Below are positions 6,095 through 12,831 of a stretch of 21,064 nt of DNA, one piece after another. The stretch is from a virus. The stretch spans positions 1 to 21,064 of the IMG/VR virus record IMGVR_UViG_3300017962_000154; one strand, written 5' to 3'. The position numbers and the translations under genes are program-made. The stretch's first letter is position 1, and every line of letters begins with the position of its first letter. The notes under the pieces are model-generated. The model had not been told where the DNA came from. It worked only from the letters and a program-made list of their open reading frames with translations, and ran no database searches.

Positions 6095-6978
6095 TTTCCT
6101 ATTGCGTTTCCATATATGTGTGCATGCACTCTACTAGTATAATAATATCCACGTTTGATTGCTTCATCACATATCATTGCTTCTGTCATTTTAAGACCTT
6201 CCACTGTACCACCAACACCCATTATCCAAACAGGCCATTCTACTCCAGCATCACGAAATGCTGTTACGTGTTGTGCAACTTCGTCCCAACTCTCTTCTGA
6301 ACCATTTACCACAAACTTTAGTTGTCCATGGTTACTAATCTTTGCATATTGTGCCACATACTCAGGCTTGATTGCTTTCTTGTTTTGTTCTCCAGCAGTT
6401 GTCCACAGTTTAGGACTAACACTCCAATACCATTCATTACTGCTATCAAAACTGTACCAACTCAGGAAGTCTTTGAGCTCTTCAGAAATTTCTTTTGTGC
6501 CATTTGTTTCCACTGTTACTCTACTAGGCATGTTACCTCTGCGTTCAAACTCTCGCATAATTGCTACCAGATGAGGTTGTGTGGGTTTAAGCAGTGGCTC
6601 ACCGCCTGTAAAACACATATCAATGTTTTGTCCTGTAGCACTGTGTACAAATGTACCTGTGGGTAATTTACTTGTGAGTTCATCAACTGTTTCTTCTACA
6701 GTTCTGTCTGTAATCAAGTGCTTGTATTTTTTGCTCCAGGTGTATGAACTATCACAACCTTTTGCAAATACAGGCAAATCCATTACATCAGTGATGTCGC
6801 TGATATCGATAGTTTCGTACGGTAAATCATATGTCTCTGGATTTGTGGGATCTTCCTGACCAAATCCATTACATTGCAAGTTGCACAAGAAAAACCTAAT
6901 CCACAGACTAGGTATTCCCACATATTTGCCTTCACCTTGTGGGCTATAAAATGTTTCACTGTACTTTATATCGTTCAT
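6091..6978 (-). CDS. queE: 7-carboxy-7-deazaguanine synthase (QueE), radical SAM
   Basis: QueE uses S-adenosylmethionine and a 4Fe-4S cluster to turn 6-carboxy-tetrahydropterin into 7-carboxy-7-deazaguanine (CDG). The family start TFYSPQGEGKYVGIPSLWIR (9-28) is clear, as are the GGEPLLKP motif (about 125-132), VTVETNGT, and the C-terminal RVHAHIYGN. The cluster motif is unusual: C32 and C36 fit the first two cysteines (CNLQC), but the third, normally 3 residues later in CDS/CDT, is at C75 in KGCDSSYTW, after a 36-residue insertion. The protein is longer (295) than typical QueE (about 210-240). Its start overlaps the upstream gene as ATGA. Confidence 0.92.
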   Translation of the reverse strand: MNDIKYSETFYSPQGEGKYVGIPSLWIRFFLCNLQCNGFGQEDPTNPETYDLPYETIDISDITDVMDLPVFAKGCDSSYTWSKKYKHLITDRTVEETVDELTSKLPTGTFVHSATGQNIDMCFTGGEPLLKPTQPHLVAIMREFERRGNMPSRVTVETNGTKEISEELKDFLSWYSFDSSNEWYWSVSPKLWTTAGEQNKKAIKPEYVAQYAKISNHGQLKFVVNGSEESWDEVAQHVTAFRDAGVEWPVWIMGVGGTVEGLKMTEAMICDEAIKRGYYYTSRVHAHIYGNAIGK

Positions 6979-7481
6979 TTACCTTCCCAAGATACCAACA
7001 ACTTCTGTGCTTTTTCACTGGATACATGACCGTAAACTTGTTCAAAGCTCTGAAATATCATTCCATGTAAACTGCTGACTTCTTCAAAGTTTCTGTTTCC
7101 ATCTATTACGTCTTTTAGGCAATCCATAAATATCTGCTCTAAACCAAATGAATATAAGTCTCTAAAGGTCTGACATTCTGGAGAAAATACTCTGCCGTAT
7201 CCAATTACACTGAGATAAACCCAGTCGCTGACAGCAGTGGTATTTAAATCTACATTTCCTTCAACATCTTCCCACTCAAACTTAACAAAATCTTTATCTG
7301 ATATTTCGTTAATGTCAGTAAATGTATCTATGCATTCAAATAATTCTGTTTCATTTACCTGGAATCTTTGTATAACCTCTTCTACAGTATTATACCTACT
7401 AACTGCTTCGCAAACATCTTTAACAGCAACACAGGTACGATCAACTACTAATGAATTATTACGTCCTCTGGTGCTTATCAT
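6975..7481 (-). CDS. hypothetical protein between queE and folE, 168 aa
   Basis: I do not recognise this protein. It is acidic and looks mainly helical, with an N-terminal helix-turn-helix-like stretch (about 18-52, CVAVKDVCEAVSRYNTVEEV onward) that could be a small DNA- or protein-binding fold, then a mixed region and a helical C-terminus. No catalytic motif is seen. It overlaps folE (upstream) and queE (downstream) by ATGA on both sides, so it is made together with both pathway enzymes. The bases GGAGTTTGCTCC just upstream can form a small 4-bp hairpin around its likely ribosome binding site. Confidence 0.8.
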   Translation of the reverse strand: MISTRGRNNSLVVDRTCVAVKDVCEAVSRYNTVEEVIQRFQVNETELFECIDTFTDINEISDKDFVKFEWEDVEGNVDLNTTAVSDWVYLSVIGYGRVFSPECQTFRDLYSFGLEQIFMDCLKDVIDGNRNFEEVSSLHGMIFQSFEQVYGHVSSEKAQKLLVSWEGK

Positions 7482-8167
7482 CTAGGAGCAAACTCCTGTT
7501 GTAGTTTAATGTTATCAAAGAACTCCTTCTTTGTGCCAGTGTCAGTAAAGAATTGACCTTTTAAAACTGTGGTCTGTGTTAAACTACTGTGAGCCATGAT
7601 GCCTCTGTTTTCACAACAACCATGTGTTGCCTGAATGTAAACACCAACGTTATCACTGCCTGTTGCACTCATAATTTCGCGGGCGATGTCGTTTGCAAGT
7701 TCTTCTTGCAGTGTACCACGTCTAGCACACCATTGTGCAATTCTTGTGTATTTGCTCAATCCAATTAGTGTATCGGCAGCAATAATACCAATATATGCTA
7801 CACCACTAACAGGCTGATGATGATGCGAACACATACTTTTTAGTTCACTACGTACAACCAACATTCCCTCATAGCCATCTTCAACATGATTGGGAAAAGC
7901 GGTTGCATTAGGCTTGGGCAAGTATCTGCCGCTCATAATTTCGTTTACATACATTTTAGCAAGACGTCTGCCTGTGTCCTGGCTATTAGGATCTGAATTT
8001 CTATCAATGATAAGACTATCTAGTACACCTTCAAACTTAATTGTAAGTTCTGCAATCAGTGCTTCTGCATCACCTGGCTCCAGGTATTCACTGATGTTAT
8101 CACCAGCCCAATATCTGCCTCCAGCGTCTTTAATTCTTTTAGTAATGATGTCTGATATATTATTCAT
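7478..8167 (-). CDS. folE: GTP cyclohydrolase I (FolE)
   Basis: FolE converts GTP to 7,8-dihydroneopterin triphosphate, the first step towards folate and 7-deazaguanines. The family motifs are in order: DTGRRLAKMY (64-73), SMCSHHHQP (111-119) with zinc ligands C113 and H116, GLSKYTRIAQWCARR (136-150), and ATHGCCENRGI (180-190) with the third ligand C184. The length of 229 residues is normal. ATG 8167 has GGAGG 5 bases upstream and overlaps the upstream stop as ATGA. With queE in the same operon and dpdA nearby, its role here is probably precursor supply for DNA modification rather than folate. Confidence 0.96.
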   Translation of the reverse strand: MNNISDIITKRIKDAGGRYWAGDNISEYLEPGDAEALIAELTIKFEGVLDSLIIDRNSDPNSQDTGRRLAKMYVNEIMSGRYLPKPNATAFPNHVEDGYEGMLVVRSELKSMCSHHHQPVSGVAYIGIIAADTLIGLSKYTRIAQWCARRGTLQEELANDIAREIMSATGSDNVGVYIQATHGCCENRGIMAHSSLTQTTVLKGQFFTDTGTKKEFFDNIKLQQEFAPR

Positions 8168-8379
8168 TTTTCCTCCATTATAATACCGTTTTCCCAGTTC
8201 TCTGCGACGTCTTCTGCATAGTGTTTGTTCTTACCTGGCAATGCTCTGCTCTCAATCAATTTGCCATCCTGATACATATCTACTACAAAGCAAGCATCTG
8301 GGCCAGCATGCCCATTCGCATGATACTGTACAAACTTTATTATACTACTTCTGTTATTGTTTGTCAAGGTTGCCTCCAC
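8164..8379 (-). CDS. hypothetical protein, 71 aa, with promoter inside its 5' end
   Basis: A small soluble protein with the pattern IIKFVQYHANGHAGPDACFVVDMYQDGKLIESRALPG (split here across residues 13-48), not assigned to a family. The only reasonable in-frame start is GTG 8379, inside the 3' end of the DUF465 gene. A perfect sigma70 promoter (8339-8367) lies within codons 5-14 of this reading frame, so a transcript from it would lack the start; the true start is uncertain. It ends as ATGA into folE. Confidence 0.6.
   Translation of the reverse strand: MEATLTNNNRSSIIKFVQYHANGHAGPDACFVVDMYQDGKLIESRALPGKNKHYAEDVAENWENGIIMEEK
8339..8367 (-). promoter_or_regulatory. consensus sigma70 promoter upstream of folE-queE
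   Basis: Minus-strand TTGACA (8367-8362) and TATAAT (8344-8339) are both exact consensus hexamers with a 17-base spacer. Transcription would start near 8332 and read folE, the unknown gene, queE and psiE. It lies inside coding sequence: the end of the DUF465 gene and the start of the 71-aa gene. Confidence 0.7.
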
Positions 8380-8557
8380 CTGATAGTTTCCTTTTATTGT
8401 ATGCGATTTCGTCTTTAAGGCGCAACTTCTCTCGTTTCATTTCTTCAACGATGTCGTCCCTTTCAAATTTTTTGTATGCCTGTTCGATGTCTTTGTGCAA
8501 CATCTGATGCTTTTCTTCTAAAGCATTGATATGATTTAAAATCTTTTGCTCATTCAT
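8354..8557 (-). CDS. DUF465 (YdcH-like) small coiled-coil protein
   Basis: This 67-residue protein reads NALEEKHQMLHKDIEQA and then DDIVEEMKREKLRLKDEI, the two helices of the DUF465/YdcH family: 'L...H..Ld..I......d...i..LKk.KL.LKDei'. The family is common in Proteobacteria and has no known biochemical role. A helical hairpin is expected. I choose ATG 8557 (MNEQKI), which overlaps the phosphoribosyltransferase stop as ATGA, over an in-frame start 36 bases upstream inside that gene. Confidence 0.82.
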   Translation of the reverse strand: MNEQKILNHINALEEKHQMLHKDIEQAYKKFERDDIVEEMKREKLRLKDEIAYNKRKLSGGGNLDKQ

Positions 8558-9030
8558 TTTTTCCACCAGTTTTCCCAAGGAAATACAAACCATTGATCTT
8601 CCTCGAGTCTACTGATAGTTCTTGCACTGTATGCGACTTCAAAATCCTCATCTGTATTCTCTATCGCAACTGCGTAGTCTACTACTGCAAAACAAGTGTT
8701 AGAAGTTACAACTTCGTGTATTTGCCTTAATGTTTCTCCTGAATCTAAAATGTCGTCCACAATCAAAATATCCTTATGATCGTATTTAGATAAAAGAGTT
8801 CTTAATTTTTCCATTTCTTTGATCGCACCATCCCTGGTCTGCCATACTAGTGGCTCTAATGGTACATCATTAAAGTAGTTGCTGAATTTAACACCCATGT
8901 CTAAACCGCCGCGGCTGAGTGCTATGATAAGATCTGGCCTATATCTTTTATTGGCCATTTGCTGAATTATGTCTGCATAATAACTGTCCATATGACAGTG
9001 ACTTAGGTACTCGTATTTAGGAGTAGCCAT
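8554..9030 (-). CDS. type I phosphoribosyltransferase
   Basis: The 158-residue protein carries the PRPP-binding motif of type I phosphoribosyltransferases, DILIVDDILDSGETL (87-101), with the usual preceding strand LIIALSRGGLDMGVKFS (34-50). The C-terminal VFPWE is typical of purine (xanthine/hypoxanthine-guanine type) enzymes of the COG2236 kind. It would attach a purine base to ribose 5-phosphate from PRPP. In this context it may salvage guanine released by DpdA base exchange, which is inference. GAGGAGG precedes ATG 9030, which shares one base with the galE stop. Confidence 0.88.
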   Translation of the reverse strand: MATPKYEYLSHCHMDSYYADIIQQMANKRYRPDLIIALSRGGLDMGVKFSNYFNDVPLEPLVWQTRDGAIKEMEKLRTLLSKYDHKDILIVDDILDSGETLRQIHEVVTSNTCFAVVDYAVAIENTDEDFEVAYSARTISRLEEDQWFVFPWENWWKK

Positions 9031-10001
9031 TACTTCCTCCTCTTTGACTTAGTCTCCCATGCCCAGGCATGTTCTATAATATCAGTTAGGGAATACTGCG
9101 GTTGCCAGCCAAATGTTTCTTTGGCTAATGCTGTGTCACTAAAGTTTCTTTCTGCATCACCTGGACGTCTGTCTACGATATCGTAGTTCACTGTTTCTCC
9201 TGTGACCTTTTCAAACTCTTTAATTACTTCCAACACAGTAGAAGGATTACCACTGCCTATGTTAAAGTATCCACTCTCTGAGCTTTCGTCTGTTAAATAG
9301 TTCATTGCAATAATATGTGCTAGTGCAATATCACTAACGTGAGTATAATCTCTGGAGCCAGTGCCGTCAGCAGTATCGTAATTGCCACCGTAAACAGTGA
9401 CAGTCTCACCGGCAGAAACTTTTTTACAAATACTTGGAATCAGATGCGTTGCAGGATCTTGAGTATATCCATGACTGTTATCTGGTAGTGCACCAGCGGC
9501 ATTAAAGTATCTGAGGGAGGCAAACTTAATACCATAAGCCATTTCATAATCAGGCAAAATGTCTTCAATAATGCTTTTGCTTAAACCATATGGACTAACT
9601 GGATTTTTTAGAGCAGTCTCTGGTGTAGGAAACTGGTCAGTTTCTCCATACACTGAGCTACTACTGCTAAAGATAAAATGTTTTACTCCAGCATCAACAG
9701 CATGATTAAGCAGGCTAATTGTGTTAGCAACATTGTTAGCATAGTATACACCAGGCTCTTTCATGCTACGACCCACTTCATGTTCAGCCGCCAAATGTAT
9801 AATAGTTTCTGGCTTTACAAGGTTAATTAATCCTGCAACCTGATGGTTATCAATGCTAAAAGGATACTGGGTAACGCCAGCCTGTTCCTTCTTTTTGGGA
9901 TCAATGTTTATCACATTGTGCCCTGCATCAGCCAAAATTCTACATACAGCAGATCCAATAAATCCACTACCACCAGTAACTAGTACTGTTTTACTTTCCA
10001 T
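9030..10001 (-). CDS. galE: UDP-glucose 4-epimerase-like NAD-dependent epimerase (GalE)
   Basis: This 323-residue short-chain dehydrogenase/epimerase interconverts a UDP-sugar pair, most likely UDP-glucose and UDP-galactose. It has the NAD motif TGGSGFIG (9-16), the catalytic SSSSVYGE region (113-120) with the Y138-x3-K142 pair in SPYGLSK, RYFNAAGA (164-171), and the C-terminal substrate part RRPGDAERNFSD. The length fits the family (about 330). I choose ATG 10001 (MESKTV) because AAAGAG lies 10 bases upstream; ATG 10010 has only 1 base between it and that site. It starts 1 base after the glycosyltransferase stop. Confidence 0.92.
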   Translation of the reverse strand: MESKTVLVTGGSGFIGSAVCRILADAGHNVINIDPKKKEQAGVTQYPFSIDNHQVAGLINLVKPETIIHLAAEHEVGRSMKEPGVYYANNVANTISLLNHAVDAGVKHFIFSSSSSVYGETDQFPTPETALKNPVSPYGLSKSIIEDILPDYEMAYGIKFASLRYFNAAGALPDNSHGYTQDPATHLIPSICKKVSAGETVTVYGGNYDTADGTGSRDYTHVSDIALAHIIAMNYLTDESSESGYFNIGSGNPSTVLEVIKEFEKVTGETVNYDIVDRRPGDAERNFSDTALAKETFGWQPQYSLTDIIEHAWAWETKSKRRK

Positions 10002-10002
10002 A

Positions 10003-11001
10003 TCATTCATACTCTTTAAACCACTCTCTAATACAAGTTTTAGCACTTGGTATTGTTATGGTTCCCTCATTATAGTTTGTTAGAGCTTCACACACCATGT
10101 CTACACTTTGTTCAAAGCGATCAAACAGATGTTTCTTATCATACAGTTCTGGATATACCAGTCTGTTAGGTAATACAGGCGTACAGCCTAAGTAAGCAGC
10201 TTCTGCAACACCGAAGCCAAAGTTTTCTTGTAGAGCGTAACTTACTATTACCTTGCTTTGTCCAAGTAAACGATAATAATCTTCCTTGGATAAATTTAAT
10301 TCCTGTGTTTTGAGGAACCTCACATTAGGAACAGTATCACTTATGCGTTCTGTAACCTGTTTTGCCAGTTCATCAAACAACCAGGGTTGTTTTTCGTCAC
10401 AAAGTCTACCATTGAAAATTACAATAGGTTCCTTGTAACTGGTGTCAATTAAATCGAGCCCCGTGTGGTCCACAGGTAATCCTGTTACGACCAACTTGTC
10501 GGAGCCCACGTACCTCTTTTTAAGAATGTCTTGTTTTATAAATTCACTGGCACAATAAATTTTATCACTGATGTCAAATATGATATCTTCAAAGTTTTTT
10601 GCCCAACGTTCCATATCACGAACAAAGTCAGTGTCAGTAAAACTACCTGCGTGTATAACACCTGTAATCTTTGCATCTACTTTGTGGAAATAGTTCATGT
10701 ATGCAATGCTTTCTACACCTGGAAACCAAATATCACTGAAGAAAAAAGTGTCGCCATCTTCTACTTCACCACGTTCATACATGCCAGCAATCATAGCCAT
10801 TTGCATACTCTTAAACTTGCTGGTGTAGGCCGCATTTAGAAAACATCCTGTGGGTAAAGGACCTGCTGTGCCAGCCGCCTCTGGATAAATTTTTACCATT
10901 GGGATATTGTTATCACTAAAATGCTTCATGATATCACGGTCCATATGAACAGTGTATCTGCCTGGAATATGTTCTAGTGGTACATAGATAATTTTAGCCA
11001 T
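10003..11001 (-). CDS. GT-B glycosyltransferase (GT4-like)
   Basis: A 332-residue protein with a C-terminal domain of the GT-B type: IVIFNGRLCDEKQPW (193-207) matches the 'f.GRl...Kg' strand, and ENFGFGVAEAAYLGCTPVLP (259-278) is the nucleotide-sugar motif 'E.fG....EA...G.PVi'. The N-terminal domain (1-170) would bind the acceptor, which cannot be identified. The adjacent galE could supply its sugar donor. The target may be a virion protein, a host or phage glycan, or modified DNA. No membrane segment is seen. Its start overlaps the 50-aa gene by 8 bases. Confidence 0.87.
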   Translation of the reverse strand: MAKIIYVPLEHIPGRYTVHMDRDIMKHFSDNNIPMVKIYPEAAGTAGPLPTGCFLNAAYTSKFKSMQMAMIAGMYERGEVEDGDTFFFSDIWFPGVESIAYMNYFHKVDAKITGVIHAGSFTDTDFVRDMERWAKNFEDIIFDISDKIYCASEFIKQDILKKRYVGSDKLVVTGLPVDHTGLDLIDTSYKEPIVIFNGRLCDEKQPWLFDELAKQVTERISDTVPNVRFLKTQELNLSKEDYYRLLGQSKVIVSYALQENFGFGVAEAAYLGCTPVLPNRLVYPELYDKKHLFDRFEQSVDMVCEALTNYNEGTITIPSAKTCIREWFKEYE

Positions 11002-11146
11002 CTTTTTTGTCTTTTTCCTCTAATACTTCACCATAGTCTACTACATGAGTTACTGGTTCGTCAAGCCCTTGTGCATAATCATTTAGGATATCTGCCTCTT
11101 CTCTTGTAATTTTCTTAGGTTCAGTTTTCTTTTTGTCATCAGTCAT
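10994..11146 (-). CDS. small acidic protein, 50 aa
   Basis: A short gene with a basic start (MTDDKKKTEPKKITRE) and an acidic remainder rich in Asp and Glu. No family recognised and no membrane segment. AAGGA lies 7 bases before ATG 11146, and the gene ends 8 bases inside the glycosyltransferase gene (GGCTAA). The tight packing supports it as real. Confidence 0.68.
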   Translation of the reverse strand: MTDDKKKTEPKKITREEADILNDYAQGLDEPVTHVVDYGEVLEEKDKKDG

Positions 11147-11155
11147 AAGATATCC

Positions 11156-11335
11156 TTACAATGAGTTTTTCTTTTCCTGGATTTCTTTGCGTCTTTCTTT
11201 AACAAGTTTGCCAAGTTCACCCAGTGCTTTACGAGCTCTAGCCGCAGATGCTTTAACACCTTTAGTTTCGAATTTCTCGTTTTCTTCTAAATATGCTTCA
11301 TATTGAGCTTTAATTTTTAAATGATTCTCTGTCAT
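11156..11335 (-). CDS. histone H1-like (Hc1-type) small DNA-binding protein
   Basis: A 59-residue lysine- and arginine-rich helical protein. The stretch at 22-57 (FETKGVKASAARARKALGE, then LGKLVKERRKEIQEKKNS) matches the conserved part of bacterial histone H1-like Hc1 proteins: 'F...gnKaAgtRARkaLqeLkkLakelRkeiqe.k'. Such proteins bind and compact DNA. It could organise phage DNA or alter the host nucleoid, which is inference. AAGGAG lies 6 bases before ATG 11335. The gap before it (11336-11349) holds only this site. Confidence 0.78.
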   Translation of the reverse strand: MTENHLKIKAQYEAYLEENEKFETKGVKASAARARKALGELGKLVKERRKEIQEKKNSL

Positions 11336-11349
11336 TTCATTCTCCTTTA

Positions 11350-12051
11350 TTAATGAAGGGTCACTTCATTTGTATTTTTGAATTCAACATTTTTGATGAA
11401 TTCAAAATCTTCTGCATACAGTTCTTTAATGTATGCCTTGTTAATATCAGTTACAACCTTAGCACTAGCATTTAAGTTAGTATATGGGTCATAATCTGTG
11501 TTTCTTTCCTGAGCCCAGCCATAATAAGAAATAATATCTTTCAGTACATTGTTATCGTCAAGATAGAAAAAATCAAATTTTTCAGGTATTTTATTATACA
11601 TTTCTTTTAAAAAATATGTTTGTGGGAAAAAATGTGTATCTACAATCTCTACTAAATTTTTTTTATCTCTGGACTTTTGACCATGATCTCGACGATCATG
11701 TATAGGCTGACTTAATTTGTGATTATCATTAGGTAAACCATGCACCAAGAACATGTTAGTACCACTTATAAATCTTTTATATGGATTTCTTAGAATACAT
11801 AATACCTGTTTGATTTTACTGATATGAGCATCTAAATCTATATAATGTGTTAGCCCTAGCCAATCTTCAACCTGCTGAGTATTATTAATATAGTCATGTA
11901 CTCCCATATTAGCAGACTTGGGAATAGGTAAAAAAGCAAATCCAGTATGAATGTTAAGCAGTCCGTTGTTAAGCATGAAGCCGCCCTGATATGGTCCACG
12001 CCGCAATGCGGTGCCAGGCATTCTTACGTATTGTTCTTTAAGCTCTATCAT
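11350..12051 (-). CDS. sulfotransferase-like protein
   Basis: A 233-residue protein with the PAPS-binding signatures of the carbohydrate sulfotransferase superfamily (Sulfotransfer_2 type): a 5'-phosphosulfate loop IPKSANMG (43-50), a 3'-phosphate motif LRNPYKRFISG (87-97), and HFFPQ (140-144), the usual 'H..PQ' motif. It would transfer sulfate from PAPS to a hydroxyl or amine, typically on a sugar. No signal peptide is visible, so it may act in the cytoplasm. The neighbouring glycosyltransferase and galE suggest a shared glycan target. Its ATG lies 14 bases inside the end of the QueD-like gene. Confidence 0.82.
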   Translation of the reverse strand: MIELKEQYVRMPGTALRRGPYQGGFMLNNGLLNIHTGFAFLPIPKSANMGVHDYINNTQQVEDWLGLTHYIDLDAHISKIKQVLCILRNPYKRFISGTNMFLVHGLPNDNHKLSQPIHDRRDHGQKSRDKKNLVEIVDTHFFPQTYFLKEMYNKIPEKFDFFYLDDNNVLKDIISYYGWAQERNTDYDPYTNLNASAKVVTDINKAYIKELYAEDFEFIKNVEFKNTNEVTLH

Positions 12052-12409
12052 ATTCTATTTCGCAACCGTTTTCGTTATCTTCGGCTACAGAAATCTTTAG
12101 CCAGCGTCCAGGATACTGCTCCTGGATTTTCACTGCCAAGTCATCTGCGATCATTTCGCAACTCTTGTAATCCAATTGCAATGTGTCTTGTGCATACAGT
12201 CTTTCCATCCATCTCTTGAACTGTATAAACTCGATATCTCTATCGTTGTGGAACACTTCAATCCATACCCTAAAATGGAATGTGTGCCTATGTGGATAAC
12301 CGAGAAAAGACACGTCGTCCCAGTCGCCTGTTGCTAACTTAGGATCAGTGTCCGCACCAGGGTATTTGTGTATACCTTCTTTGTTAAATGTTACCCAAAT
12401 AGTTCTCAT
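12038..12409 (-). CDS. queD: QueD-like / pterin synthase-fold (T-fold) protein
   Basis: This 123-residue protein resembles the 6-pyruvoyl-tetrahydropterin synthase/QueD family, which converts FolE product to 6-carboxy-tetrahydropterin. The three zinc histidines can be placed: H14 (FNKEGIH) and H40, H42 (PHRHTFHF), followed by FRVWIEV and the DDLA helix. However the catalytic cysteine usually 4 residues before the HxH motif is absent (L36); a cysteine lies instead at C84 in KSCEMIADD. This may be a true but divergent QueD or a paralogue with another reaction on a 7-deazaguanine or pterin. Start ATG 12409 has AAGG upstream. Confidence 0.72.
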   Translation of the reverse strand: MRTIWVTFNKEGIHKYPGADTDPKLATGDWDDVSFLGYPHRHTFHFRVWIEVFHNDRDIEFIQFKRWMERLYAQDTLQLDYKSCEMIADDLAVKIQEQYPGRWLKISVAEDNENGCEIEYDRA

Positions 12410-12417
12410 AATATACC

Positions 12418-12501
12418 TTATACAAATATTGCTACTATAACTGCTAACACTGAGATACCAATAGCCAGTTTCTCACCGTTTGTTAAATCATTCCAATCCA
12501 T
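12418..12501 (-). CDS. possible 27-aa membrane peptide
   Basis: A very short frame, MDWNDLTNGEKL followed by one hydrophobic helix to the stop. It lies between two convincing small genes with no gap to spare (2 bases from the upstream stop, 8 bases before queD), which supports it, but the ribosome binding site is poor (AAGGA 13 bases away). Confidence 0.45.
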   Translation of the reverse strand: MDWNDLTNGEKLAIGISVLAVIVAIFV

Positions 12502-12503
12502 AA

Positions 12504-12644
12504 TTAAAACCAAATCCTTTTCTGTATTACTTTGAGTGCATCCACTCTTTCTTTTGCAATTCTTTTCCTTGCGGCCTTTTTAGCATGATTAGCATTGTTT
12601 TGCTTATTTCTAAAAACCCGTGTCTTATTTTTAATTTTCTTCAT
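12504..12644 (-). CDS. very basic small protein, 46 aa
   Basis: The protein has about 15 Lys/Arg in 46 residues (MKKIKNKTRVFRNKQNNANH, then AKKAARKRIAKERVDALKV), suggesting nucleic acid binding. It is not assigned to a family. It resembles an isolated helix of a ribosomal or histone-like protein. AAGGA lies about 5 bases before ATG 12644, and the frame overlaps the gene upstream by 14 bases. Confidence 0.6.
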   Translation of the reverse strand: MKKIKNKTRVFRNKQNNANHAKKAARKRIAKERVDALKVIQKRIWF

Positions 12645-12831
12645 CTAAATCCTTTTCATATATTGGCAACCCGTGCTCAGTATAACCTACCAAGTCGTCA
12701 TGCCAGTCCATACACATCACAACACATCCTGTGCTGTAATACTTAAACATCACCAATGCCACAAAGACGCAGAAAAGAGCTAGTAAAGCTCTTAGGTTTG
12801 TGTTCTTGCCGACTACAACTTTTCTTCTCAA
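12631..12831 (-). CDS. single-pass membrane protein, 66 aa (TTG start)
   Basis: A basic start (MRRKVVVGKN) precedes one hydrophobic helix (LRALLALFCVFVALVMF, 13-29) and a soluble acidic tail. The orientation suggests N-in, C-out. I choose TTG 12831 as start because GGAG lies 7 bases upstream and the TTG overlaps the upstream stop (TTGA); an in-frame start 30 bases upstream has no site. No family recognised. Confidence 0.6.
   Translation of the reverse strand: MRRKVVVGKNTNLRALLALFCVFVALVMFKYYSTGCVVMCMDWHDDLVGYTEHGLPIYEKDLDEEN

Noticed and set aside
6155-6574. 139-codon plus-strand frame
   Set aside because: Antisense to queE, which is well supported by family motifs.
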